Below, in pieces: positions 54,811-63,363 of a DNA stretch of 64,000 nt; the first letter of the stretch is position 1; each line of letters begins with the position of its first letter. Made by a program: the position numbers and the translations under genes. This DNA is from Ignavibacteria bacterium (GTDB lineage: Bacteria > Bacteroidota > Ignavibacteria > Tepidaquicellales > Tepidaquicellaceae), in contig JADJYU010000012.1 in assembly GCA_016719565.1 (NCBI GenBank), positions 124,001-188,000 on the forward strand. Reading direction: 5' to 3'. The notes under the pieces are model-generated. The model saw nothing but the letters and a program-made list of their open reading frames with translations, did not search any database and was not told where the DNA came from.

Positions 54811-57051
54811 TTAATTTCCGGACATCATATTCAGAGCGCTGCCGTGGTGAAACCATTTTATCTGCTGATCATTCATCGTATGCATAAGCATAATAGTCTC
54901 AGTAGTACCGTCTGAATGATTAAGCGTCATTTTAACTGATTCACCCGGTTTAATTTCATTTACATCAAGATCAATTCTGTCATCTTCTTTGATCTTATCA
55001 TAATCTTCAGTATTTGAAAAAGTCAGAGGAAGCATTCCCTGTTTCTTCAGATTTGTTTCGTGAATTCTTGCAAATGATTTTACGATGATGGCTTTACCTC
55101 CGAGAAACCTCGGCTCCATTGCAGCATGTTCTCTAGATGAGCCCTCGCCGTAATTCTCTTCACCGATAACAACCCATCCGATTTTTTTTCCTTTATAATG
55201 CCGGGCAACTCTCGGCACTTCTTCATAATTTCCTGTGATCTGATTTTTTACGGAATTCATTTTATCGTTAAAAGAATTAATAGCTCCGATAAACATATTG
55301 TTGGAAATATTATCAAGATGCCCTCTGTATTTCAGCCACGGACCTGCCATTGAGATATGATCAGTAGTACATTTTCCTTTTGCTTTCAGAAGTACATGAA
55401 GGTTTTTAAAATCATTATCTGTATCCGGTTTTTTAAATGGCTCGAGCGCTTCAAGCCTCTGACTTTCCGGAAAGATCACTACTTCTATACCGGTACCGTC
55501 TTCCGCCGGAGCAACGTATCCGTCTTCACCTTTTATAAAACCTTTTTCCGGAAGTTCATTACCGACAGGAATGTCGAGCATAACCGTTTCACCGTTTTCA
55601 TTTAACAATGAATCAGTCAGCGGATTAAATCTCAGATCACCCGCTAACGCTAATGCGGTAACAATTTCAGGAGATGCTACAAAGGAGTGAGTTGCGGAAT
55701 TACCGTCATTTCTTTTAGAAAAATTTCTGTTGTATGAAGTCAGGATCGAATTCTTTTCACCTTCCTTTACATCGTGTCTCTTCCACTGACCGATACACGG
55801 ACCGCATGCGTTTGCAAGCACAAGACCTCCGACTTTTTCAAATGCTTCAAGCTGACCGTCGCGCTCGATGGTAGCTCTTATCTGTTCTGAACCGGGAGTG
55901 ATTGTAAATTCGGATCTCGCTTTAATATTTTTTGCCGTTGCCTGCTTTGCAACTGAAGCTGATCTTTCCATATCTTCATAGGAAGAATTTGTACAGCTTC
56001 CGATCAGAGCGACTTTGAGTTCGGCAGGGTAGCCGTTATCATTAACAGCTTTCTTAAATTGAGAGATCGGCCATGCAAGATCAGGAGTGTAAGGTCCGTT
56101 GATATGCGGCTCGAGTTCGGATAAATTTATTTCAATTATCTGATCATAAAATAATTCACTGCCGTCATCAGCTTTCAGAAATCCGGATATACCATTTGCC
56201 AAAATGCCTATCTCCTCACGTTCAGTTGCTTTCAGATATCTGAACATACTTTCGTCATAGGGAAAGACGGAAGTAGTAGCGCCTATCTCAGCGCCCATAT
56301 TACAAATAGTTCCTTTACCTGTACAGGAAATTGCAGCTGTCCCTTCTCCGAAATATTCAATGATAGCGCCTGTTCCGCCTTTGACTGTAAGTATACCGGC
56401 AAGTTTCAGAATAACATCTTTCGGTGAGGTCCATCCGCTCATTTTTCCTGTGAGCTTCACGCCAATGATTTTAGGGAATTTTAATTCCCACGCCATACCT
56501 GCCATAACATCAACTGCATCTGCGCCGCCGACACCGATCGCAATCATTCCGAGACCGCCTGCATTCGGAGTATGGGAATCGGTTCCGATCATCATCCCTC
56601 CGGGGAACGCATAATTTTCGAGAACAACCTGATGAATAATTCCCGCGCCGGGTTTCCAGAATCCGATACCGTATTTATTTGAAACGCTTGAAAGAAAATC
56701 ATAAACCTCTTTGTTGTCACCGTAAGCGCGCAACAGATCATTCTTAGCGCCGACCTCAGCTTCTATCAGGTGATCGCAGTGAACAGTAGAAGGGACTGCA
56801 ACTTTAGGCATTCCCGCTGACATAAACTGAAGCAAAGCCATCTGCGCTGTAGCGTCCTGCATTGCAACTCTGTCAGGTTTAAAATCAGTGAAGTCGATAC
56901 CTCTCTGATAGGGGACCGAAGGTTTTTCCCAGAGATGAGCGTAAAGAATTTTTTCCGTGTAAGTCATTGGTCTTCCGAGCAGTGTTCTTGCTGTCTCTAC
57001 TTTACTGCTGAAATCTGAATAGACTTTTTTGATTAATTCGAGATCAAACAT
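54811..57051 (-). CDS. Aconitate hydratase
   Basis: This 746-residue aconitase is of the mitochondrial type, interconverting citrate and isocitrate in the TCA cycle. The [4Fe-4S] ligands appear in ALIGSCTNSSYEDMERSASV and VLANACGPCIGQWKRHDVKE. Active-site segments are MIGTDSHTPNAGGLGMIAIG, GGADAVDVMAGMAWELKFPK, YNRNFSKRNDGNSATHSFVA and GEENYGEGSSREHAAMEPRF. Length and frame are intact, with no indel in 2.2 kb. The start at 57051 (MFDLELIKKVYSDFSSKVET) is the family start. It lies 45 bp after the exonuclease gene in the same direction. Confidence 0.96.
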   Translation of the reverse strand: MFDLELIKKVYSDFSSKVETARTLLGRPMTYTEKILYAHLWEKPSVPYQRGIDFTDFKPDRVAMQDATAQMALLQFMSAGMPKVAVPSTVHCDHLIEAEVGAKNDLLRAYGDNKEVYDFLSSVSNKYGIGFWKPGAGIIHQVVLENYAFPGGMMIGTDSHTPNAGGLGMIAIGVGGADAVDVMAGMAWELKFPKIIGVKLTGKMSGWTSPKDVILKLAGILTVKGGTGAIIEYFGEGTAAISCTGKGTICNMGAEIGATTSVFPYDESMFRYLKATEREEIGILANGISGFLKADDGSELFYDQIIEINLSELEPHINGPYTPDLAWPISQFKKAVNDNGYPAELKVALIGSCTNSSYEDMERSASVAKQATAKNIKARSEFTITPGSEQIRATIERDGQLEAFEKVGGLVLANACGPCIGQWKRHDVKEGEKNSILTSYNRNFSKRNDGNSATHSFVASPEIVTALALAGDLRFNPLTDSLLNENGETVMLDIPVGNELPEKGFIKGEDGYVAPAEDGTGIEVVIFPESQRLEALEPFKKPDTDNDFKNLHVLLKAKGKCTTDHISMAGPWLKYRGHLDNISNNMFIGAINSFNDKMNSVKNQITGNYEEVPRVARHYKGKKIGWVVIGEENYGEGSSREHAAMEPRFLGGKAIIVKSFARIHETNLKKQGMLPLTFSNTEDYDKIKEDDRIDLDVNEIKPGESVKMTLNHSDGTTETIMLMHTMNDQQIKWFHHGSALNMMSGN

Positions 57052-57096
57052 ATTTTATTTCCTGTATAAGATTAATAAATTATTTAAAATTATTTT

Positions 57097-57837
57097 TTAA
57101 GTTTCGCTTTCATCTTTACTATCAGCATGAATAATATCAGATTCCATTAACATATCCATTCCTTTAAATTTCAAAAGGATCTGAGCAACTGTAATGACAT
57201 CTTTCTTGCAATATTTTTCAATTCTTTTCAGATCATTTTCTTCCCAGTAAATTCTTCCGACCTGACTGCCGTCTATATCGTCCTTCGGAGATTCTATCCC
57301 GAATATCGCAGCAAGCAGTATAAGAGAAGTATAACTTTTATAATCACCGAACTTCCACATTTCCATTGTATCGAGATGTTTTACTTCCCAGGGTTTCTTT
57401 CCTGAAGTATCTAATATTTTCGGAATGCTAATTCCATTGATCAGACATCTTCTGGCTATGAACGGAAAATCAAATTCCTTTCCGTTGTGAGCGCAGAGAA
57501 GCTTATCATCTGCTGAATATTTTGTATCAAGTAATTCACGGAATTCTTCAAGAATTATTTTTTCATCATCATTGAAAAAAGATTTGAGCTTTAATTTCAA
57601 AATACTATTTTCATAATAAAAAGCCCCTATACTGATACAGATGATTTTTCCGAACTCCGCATAAATACCTGCTCTTTCATACAGATCTTCACCGGTTGTA
57701 TCTTCGTTGATCTGAAATTTCATTTTTCTTTCCCAGAGATCTTTCCATTTCTCATCCAGATCAGAATAAGATCTTTTTACAGGAACAGTTTCAATGTCCA
57801 GTATCAATACCTTCGTAAGATCAATTTGCTCTAACAT
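57097..57837 (-). CDS. 3'-5' exonuclease, DEDDy type
   Basis: This 246-residue ribonuclease H-like exonuclease is related to the predicted PolB-type 3'-5' exonuclease family. Exo I is VLILDIETVPV (D and E), Exo II is LLCAHNGKEFDFPFIARRCL, and Exo III is IEKYCKKDVITVAQI with Tyr four residues before Asp, i.e. the DEDDy class. The stretch HLDTMEMWKFGDYKSYTSLI between Exo II and III is typical of the group. It probably trims DNA 3' ends in repair. The start at 57837 is ATG. It is likely co-transcribed with aconitase. Confidence 0.9.
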   Translation of the reverse strand: MLEQIDLTKVLILDIETVPVKRSYSDLDEKWKDLWERKMKFQINEDTTGEDLYERAGIYAEFGKIICISIGAFYYENSILKLKLKSFFNDDEKIILEEFRELLDTKYSADDKLLCAHNGKEFDFPFIARRCLINGISIPKILDTSGKKPWEVKHLDTMEMWKFGDYKSYTSLILLAAIFGIESPKDDIDGSQVGRIYWEENDLKRIEKYCKKDVITVAQILLKFKGMDMLMESDIIHADSKDESET

Positions 57838-57960
57838 AACGTCCTCCTTCTTTTTAATAAGTTACTTTTCATAAATACATTTTGTCAAATTCATTTTAAA
57901 TATTCTTTTAAAACATTACTGATAAATCAATTAACACTTCCTGAGAAGTAAATCAGAAAT

Positions 57961-60090
57961 TTACTTTTGAATTAAAATATCCTCCAAAGCTTCAGCATCT
58001 GAAACAGGGAGTTCACAAGTATAATTTTCGCATACATATACTTCAGCTGTATCTTTTACTTTGCTGTCCCCGGTTATGCTTTTAATAAACTTTGAAATTT
58101 CTATCAGCTCATCATCAGCATAGAGCGTGATCCTGTTTGGAATATAAGTATTGTTAATAACTTCAATCAAAGAATTAAATGATTCGGAATCTTTGCTTCC
58201 GCTGATAATAATTTCTTTAGGCGAATGCAGATAAAAGCTGAGCGCGCACAGCATCTGCGGACTCGAAAACGGAAGCCGTTTCAGATCATCTGAAAAGAGC
58301 TTCAGGCATTTTTCAGCTTTGTCGATAAGTTCTTTATTGTCAGTCATATAACCTAGCTTCAGCAGATTCATTATCTGAACGGAATTACCCGCGGGTTCAG
58401 CTCCGTCATAAGTGTCTTTTGTTTTTAGTAAAATATCTTTATCGCTTATCTCAACATCAAAAAATCCTGAAGCTTCGGGGTCATAAAATTTATCTATAGT
58501 GATTTCGTTCAGCAAAAGAGCATATTTCAGATACTTAATATTAAAACCTGATTCATATAATTCAATCAAGCCGGAAATAAAAAAAGAATAGTCTTCGAGA
58601 GTTCCCTTGAACCGTGATTCACCGTCCCTGTATCTGTGAAGTAAAACTTTTTCATTCTCATTAAATAACTTATCCAGAATAAAGTCAGCGGCCTTTTCAG
58701 CTTTGTCGTAATATACTTTATTTCCGGTCACCTGAAAAAGCTTAGCAAAAGCAGAGATCGTCAGTCCGTTCCAGGAAGTAAGAATTTTATCATCAAGATG
58801 GGGTCTGGGTCTTTTAATTCTTTCTTTAAGCATTAAAGATCTGCTGTCATCAATTATCTTTGCAATTTCCTCAGGCATTTTTTCAAAATGCTTTGCAGTA
58901 TCATAAATGTCATTTGCAATATAAAGAACATTTTTATTTCCAAAGACCTCATGCGGATCATTGACTGTATTGCCGCTGGCAAGAATACCAAAATAGAAAT
59001 TAAATATTTCAGCGCTTTCTTTATCGAGAATTTTTTCGATCTCATCCTTTGTCCAGAGATAAGATGCGCCTTCTTCTTTAATATGCGGTGTAGCTGCATC
59101 AAGCGCGCTTTCAGCATCTTCAGCGGAATAAAATCCTCCGCCGGCATCTGAAAGATTATTCATTATATATTCAGCAGTATCTTCAGCAACGAATAAATAA
59201 AATTTATTTTTAGTTATGAGATAAGTATTTGCATAAGTTGAGATAAGCTGCGCCTGATCATAAAGCATTTTTTCAAAATGGGGGACTCTCCAGAAATTAT
59301 CGACTGAGTATCTGTGAAAACCTCCTTCTAAATGATCATACATTCCGCCTTCATACATTTTCTTAAGTGTAAAGGAAACAGAATCCAGCGCATTGAAATC
59401 CTTACCGAAATAATAATAGTCAAGAAGGAAATTATAAACAACAGGTCTTGGAAATTTATTGCCTGTTCCGAATCCGCCTTCAGTATCATCATAAATTTTC
59501 ATGATACTTTTAAATGCATTATCAGAAATATCTTCAGAAAGATCAGTGTTGACAGAAGGAGAAAGTCTGGAAGTTATAAGCTCCTGTAATTTTAAAACTA
59601 TATTGTCACCGCTGCTGAGAACTTCGGATTTTCTTGAGGTCCATGCTTCATGGATCTGTGTGATAACGTCTTCAAATCCTGCTCGTCCGTATTTTGCTTT
59701 AGGCGGAATATAAGTAGCGCCGTAGAATGGTTTTAATTCAGGTGTAAGAAACATACTCATTGGCCAGCCGCCTGAACCGGTCATCGCCTGCAAAGCCGTC
59801 ATATAAACCCTGTCCACATCCGGTCTTTCTTCTCTGTCAACTTTTACATTGATGAAATATTCATTCATAAGTCCGGCAATCTCATTATTCTCGAATACTT
59901 CCCGTTCCATTACGTGACACCAGTAACAAGTGGAATAACCAATAGAAAGAAAAATGGGTTTATCAGTTTTGCGGGCAGTTTCAAAAGTTTCATCAGACCA
60001 TGGATGCCAGTCTACAGGATTATAAGCGTGCTGAAGGAGATAGGGACTTTTTTCTTTTAATAATTTATTAGGATTGTTTAAAATTTGCAT
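57961..60090 (-). CDS. YyaL/DUF255 thioredoxin-domain protein
   Basis: This protein has about 709 residues from the preferred ATG at 60090 (MQILNNPNKLLKEKSPYLLQ). An in-frame extension upstream to 60306 is only translated GAGGAGAAG repeat and should be ignored. The N-terminal thioredoxin-like domain has HAYNPVDWHPWSDETFETAR, PIFLSIGYSTCYWCHVMERE with the CxxC, and NVKVDREERPDVDRVYM. An (alpha/alpha)6 barrel follows (GGWPMSMFLTPELKPFYGAT, HFEKMLYDQAQLISTY, LTSWNGLTISAFAKLFQ). It is homologous to human SPATA20. The role may be redox- or sugar-epimerase-like and is not established. Intact. Confidence 0.93.
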   Translation of the reverse strand: MQILNNPNKLLKEKSPYLLQHAYNPVDWHPWSDETFETARKTDKPIFLSIGYSTCYWCHVMEREVFENNEIAGLMNEYFINVKVDREERPDVDRVYMTALQAMTGSGGWPMSMFLTPELKPFYGATYIPPKAKYGRAGFEDVITQIHEAWTSRKSEVLSSGDNIVLKLQELITSRLSPSVNTDLSEDISDNAFKSIMKIYDDTEGGFGTGNKFPRPVVYNFLLDYYYFGKDFNALDSVSFTLKKMYEGGMYDHLEGGFHRYSVDNFWRVPHFEKMLYDQAQLISTYANTYLITKNKFYLFVAEDTAEYIMNNLSDAGGGFYSAEDAESALDAATPHIKEEGASYLWTKDEIEKILDKESAEIFNFYFGILASGNTVNDPHEVFGNKNVLYIANDIYDTAKHFEKMPEEIAKIIDDSRSLMLKERIKRPRPHLDDKILTSWNGLTISAFAKLFQVTGNKVYYDKAEKAADFILDKLFNENEKVLLHRYRDGESRFKGTLEDYSFFISGLIELYESGFNIKYLKYALLLNEITIDKFYDPEASGFFDVEISDKDILLKTKDTYDGAEPAGNSVQIMNLLKLGYMTDNKELIDKAEKCLKLFSDDLKRLPFSSPQMLCALSFYLHSPKEIIISGSKDSESFNSLIEVINNTYIPNRITLYADDELIEISKFIKSITGDSKVKDTAEVYVCENYTCELPVSDAEALEDILIQK

Positions 60091-60179
60091 TGAGTATGTG
60101 AGTTTGAAAAAAGAGCGACAGGACAATTTAATGAATTTAAAGAACTGAATAAATGATAATGGAGAGATTTGTGAAAAAA

Positions 60180-60245
60180 AATGAAGAAGAGGAGAAGAGG
60201 AGAAGAGGAGAAGAGGAGAAGAGGAGAAGAGGAGAAGAGGAGGGG
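60180..60245. repeat. GAGGAGAAG microsatellite
   Basis: About seven copies of the 10-bp unit GAGGAGAAGA lie just upstream of the yyaL-like gene. Because the array lacks stops on the minus strand it adds a spurious Ser/Pro/Leu-rich N-terminus to that gene. Between 60091 and 60444 there is only this array and the inverted repeat at 60279-60341. Confidence 0.9.
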
Positions 60246-60278
60246 AAGGGTATCTGTATTCCGATGTAATATTATAGT

Positions 60279-60341
60279 AAACCTGACAGGTCTTACTTGA
60301 ATTCAAAGTCTGTAGTTGAATTCTTTAAACCTGTCAGGTTT
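60279..60341. repeat. AAACCTGACAGGT inverted repeat
   Basis: AAACCTGACAGGT (60279-60291) is repeated in inverse as ACCTGTCAGGTTT (60329-60341). Inside, GAATTCAA (60299-60306) pairs with TTGAATTC (60317-60324). Such CCTGACAGG palindromes are scattered in many Bacteroidota. It lies between the GIN-domain gene's 3' end and the yyaL-like gene's 5' side. Confidence 0.75.
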
Positions 60342-60444
60342 TGTTAAAGCTGCCGGATCCTGACTATACTACGAACTTTTACATTTATAATAATCCTGAT
60401 CAAGATGTTCATTAATCAGGAAAATTTATGATAATAAAAAAATA

Positions 60445-61170
60445 TCAATTCTTTTTTATATTACCAAAACCATTTTTTTCAAGTTTCTTTACTGCAGCTG
60501 CGCCTTTGTAATTAATATTTCCCATTCCGTTTAACTCAATGTATATTTCTCTTTCAGAACTGACTTCCGCATTCCCGACTGCATTACTTTCAATTGTCAG
60601 CACATCCGCTTTAAGATCGAATGCTTTTATATTTCCAACTCCGTTATGCTCTATATTTCCAATATCTATGTTTCCGGATAGCGTGGAATTACCTACAGAA
60701 TTATTTTCAAGCGTAAGCTTATTGCAGTCTAATTCAAGATCAATGTTTCCCACTGAGTTGTTTTCAATATTAACATTATTCAGATCTAACTTTGATTCGG
60801 TTTTTACATTTCCGACGCTGTTACATTCCAGGTCTGTAAGATTTGTTAAAGTAACATATACATTCAGCTTAGTTGATTTCTTTAAGTTAAAATCTTCCTT
60901 TGTAGAAATAGTCAGAGTTCCGTTTTTTACAGATGTTAAGATATAAGGAACAAGGTTTTTATCTGCCTCTACTACAGCTGATTCTGAAGATCCCTGTTTC
61001 AGATAAACATTTACAACACCGTTGATCTCAATCTTATCAAAGGATGAAACAGTTCTGTTTTCTTTAACGACATTGCCGTCGCCGTATAAAGATTGTGAAT
61101 TGATAGTACCGGCTGAAATGAAAGTGAAGGATAATAAAAGAAGCAGAAATGAGTAAAATAAATTTTTCAT
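60445..61170 (-). CDS. GIN-domain (DUF2807) exported protein
   Basis: This 241-residue protein has a signal peptide (MKNLFYSFLLLLLSFTFISA, cleavage near GTINSQ) and a head GIN domain (DUF2807) built of right-handed beta-helix-like repeats. Core phrases are NRTVSSFDKIEINGVVNVYL, KQGSSESAVVEADKNLVPYI and TLENNSVGNSTLSG, with the recurring N-S-V-G-N pattern every 20-25 residues. It should be periplasmic or surface-exposed. Function is unknown, but often seen near regulators of envelope stress. A hairpin (61174-61203) separates it from the TPR gene upstream. Frame intact. Confidence 0.88.
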   Translation of the reverse strand: MKNLFYSFLLLLLSFTFISAGTINSQSLYGDGNVVKENRTVSSFDKIEINGVVNVYLKQGSSESAVVEADKNLVPYILTSVKNGTLTISTKEDFNLKKSTKLNVYVTLTNLTDLECNSVGNVKTESKLDLNNVNIENNSVGNIDLELDCNKLTLENNSVGNSTLSGNIDIGNIEHNGVGNIKAFDLKADVLTIESNAVGNAEVSSEREIYIELNGMGNINYKGAAAVKKLEKNGFGNIKKN

Positions 61171-61173
61171 GGT

Positions 61174-61203
61174 AAAGGTTTTTAATTAAAAAATTAAAAA
61201 CCT
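61174..61203 (-). terminator. Hairpin between TPR and GIN genes
   Basis: AGGTTTTTAATT and AATTAAAAACCT form a 12-bp stem in the 76-bp gap after the TPR gene stop and before the GIN gene start. It may terminate or attenuate transcription. T content on the minus strand is high, but there is no clean T tract after the stem. Confidence 0.5.
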
Positions 61204-61246
61204 AAACGATTCATATTATGAATTGTTTCACAACATCATGACAAAT

Positions 61247-62770
61247 TTACTTGGTTTTATAATTTGCGATCCGCATATCTAAGAATGATTCGAAATCAAA
61301 ATTATCATATTCATAGATCATTGAAAACATTTCTTCGGCTTTGGATTTGTTTCCGGTTCTGTTATAAATTTTACCAAGTTCAAAATAGGAATGAGGTATC
61401 AGCCAGGTCTCTGTTTCCGGTTTTAATTTTAAGCATCTGTTAAAGTCAGCGATTGCCTTTTCATTGTCTCCGGCATAAGAATAGGTCAGACCTGAATCGA
61501 AATAATATTTAAGTTTATAATCATCGGTATTATATTTTTCAAGAAACCCGCCTGCAGGAATACCTTCATATAATTTAACAGCTTCTTCAAGTTTTAAAGA
61601 TTCTCTTAAATTCATACCGGCGATAAGCAGTGAATCGAATTTATTAATCGGCTGTTTGATCTTTTCACGGGAATATCTGTAGAAAAACTTATCAAGTTCA
61701 CCGTCTCTTTCATCAATAAAATCATTTCTTACTTTTGAATAATTATCTATTGCAGCTGATCTGTTACCGGTTAATTCATATGCGACTCCTAAAGTGAACT
61801 GATATACATTATATCTGTCTTCAGGATTTACATACGTCATATATGTTTGAAGGTATGGAATGCATTTTACAAATTCATTTAACCGGAAATAGGCAGTACC
61901 AAGTACTGCATTTGAAGATTTTATGATCTCTTCTTTAAAAGATTCTCTGTTCAGTTCAAGGGACAAGTTTGCGCTTTCAATTGCTTTCTCAGTGAAACCG
62001 TACTGAAGCAGTATGCTTGAGTGAAATACTCTGAAGACAGGACTCTGAGGAAATTCTGATATTAATTCTTCGGAAAATCTAAGAGCTGTCATATCAGCAT
62101 CTTCCTTTTCCCTTAAAGAGAAAATTGATAAAAACACTTTTGAATCAATTTTAGTAAATTTACCTTTTTCCTTTGAGATATTTAAAAGTCTTACACCGTC
62201 TTTAATATTTCCGTCAAATCCAATAATAGACAAAAGCCAGCTGAACTTTTCCGGTACAAAACCCAGCGCTACTTTATATAAACCGAGCCCCATGTATGCA
62301 TCATAGTAATCAGGATTTTTATCAATAAGTGCAGTGAGAATTCTGTAACCGTCATTTCCGTTGGAAGCAGCTTTCAGAAGACTTTTATTCAGACTGAGCA
62401 TTAAAAGGGAAACATAACTGTGAGTCAGTCCTTTATAATATATTGCGTCTATGTCATTTTCATTTTTGTCAATTTTATCTTCAGCTTTCTGAATAACTTT
62501 TTCTGACAGATCGATATATTTGTTGTATAAATTTTCATCTCTGGAAGGAAGCGCTTTATAAAAATATATCAGAGATTCGTAAAAATATCCTTTTAAATCG
62601 TCAGGGTTGGCTTTCTGAATAGATTTAAATAATGATTCCGCTTCGTCAAATTTTAAATTGTATATAAGGTTAAGCCCTTCGAGGATCTGAGAGTCAGCCT
62701 GCGCATCGGCTTTTACGGGAGCACTCAATAAAAATAAAAAACTAAGTATTGTATAAAAATATTTTGTCAT
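61247..62770 (-). CDS. Exported tetratricopeptide-repeat protein
   Basis: This 507-residue protein has a signal peptide (MTKYFYTILSFLFLLSAPVK, cleavage near ADAQA) and many TPR-like helix pairs. Examples are LIYNLKFDEAESLFKSIQKA, YDAYMGLGLYKVALGFVPEK, ASNAVLGTAYFRLNEFVKCI near the middle, YQFTLGVAYELTGNRSAAID, and SYAGDNEKAIADFNRCLKLK plus YFELGKIYNRTGNKSKAEEM near the end. It should sit in the periplasm or on the outer membrane and act in protein-protein binding. No enzymatic motif is seen. Frame intact, ATG start at 62770. Confidence 0.88.
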   Translation of the reverse strand: MTKYFYTILSFLFLLSAPVKADAQADSQILEGLNLIYNLKFDEAESLFKSIQKANPDDLKGYFYESLIYFYKALPSRDENLYNKYIDLSEKVIQKAEDKIDKNENDIDAIYYKGLTHSYVSLLMLSLNKSLLKAASNGNDGYRILTALIDKNPDYYDAYMGLGLYKVALGFVPEKFSWLLSIIGFDGNIKDGVRLLNISKEKGKFTKIDSKVFLSIFSLREKEDADMTALRFSEELISEFPQSPVFRVFHSSILLQYGFTEKAIESANLSLELNRESFKEEIIKSSNAVLGTAYFRLNEFVKCIPYLQTYMTYVNPEDRYNVYQFTLGVAYELTGNRSAAIDNYSKVRNDFIDERDGELDKFFYRYSREKIKQPINKFDSLLIAGMNLRESLKLEEAVKLYEGIPAGGFLEKYNTDDYKLKYYFDSGLTYSYAGDNEKAIADFNRCLKLKPETETWLIPHSYFELGKIYNRTGNKSKAEEMFSMIYEYDNFDFESFLDMRIANYKTK

Positions 62771-62990
62771 CGTGTATTTGTTTTTAAAGACTAACTTTAT
62801 AACTTTTGAACTTGTTCCTGTGTCTGAAATATTAATTTTACTTTCCAGTGTAAATATAATTAGGAATTAGTAAATAAATTTTTTTGTATAACCGTCATTT
62901 TCATCAGAAATAAAACAGTATTTATAAATTTTATCTTTATTTTGGATATATGTGTTTTTATATTTGTACATTCTGTAAATAAATACAAAT

Positions 62991-63290
62991 ATGCCTAAAA
63001 TAATTTTTGAAATAAATTACAACATTTATCCTGATAAAAGGAATGAATACTTAAAAACCATTAGTGAGATCAAAAGTAACATTAACGGATCTATAAATAA
63101 TTATTACTCTGTCTTCGAAAGTAAAAAAAATCCTAATAATTTCACTGAAATATTTCATTGTGAAAATGAAGATGAAATTGATTCCATTGAAGATAATCAA
63201 AGTGATGAAACTAAAGAACTAATACAGAAGTTGTTTGAAGAATATATCACGGATAAGAAAGTGATTTATTCTACAAAGTATGAAGTTTAA
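62991..63290 (+). CDS. Small protein, possibly dimeric alpha/beta-barrel type (99 aa)
   Basis: This 99-residue cytoplasmic protein starts MPKIIFEINYNIYPDKRNEY, then LKTISEIKSNI, a strand NYYSVFESKKNPNNFTEIFH and a helix ETKELIQKLFEEYITDKK. The strand-helix-strand-strand-helix-strand order and size recall antibiotic-biosynthesis-monooxygenase-like (ABM) ferredoxin-fold dimers, but key residues are not diagnostic. It is divergent from the TPR gene, with a 220-bp spacer that shows no clear promoter. A terminator follows the stop. Confidence 0.6.
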   Translation: MPKIIFEINYNIYPDKRNEYLKTISEIKSNINGSINNYYSVFESKKNPNNFTEIFHCENEDEIDSIEDNQSDETKELIQKLFEEYITDKKVIYSTKYEV

Positions 63291-63320
63291 TTATCAGGTT
63301 TTATTTAGATATATTTGCAG

Positions 63321-63351
63321 AGAGTAGTCATAAAACTACTCTTTTCTTTTT
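63321..63351 (+). terminator. Terminator after the 99-aa gene
   Basis: The stem AGAGTAGT (63321-63328) with ACTACTCT (63335-63342) is followed by TTTCTTTTTG. Confidence 0.88.
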
Positions 63352-63363
63352 GTGTGTTAAATT

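Noticed and set aside
60091..60306. N-terminal extension of the YyaL-like protein (Ser/Pro/Leu-rich, 72 residues)
   Set aside because: It is translated GAGGAGAAG microsatellite. The family start MQILNNPNKLLKEKSPYL lies at 60090.
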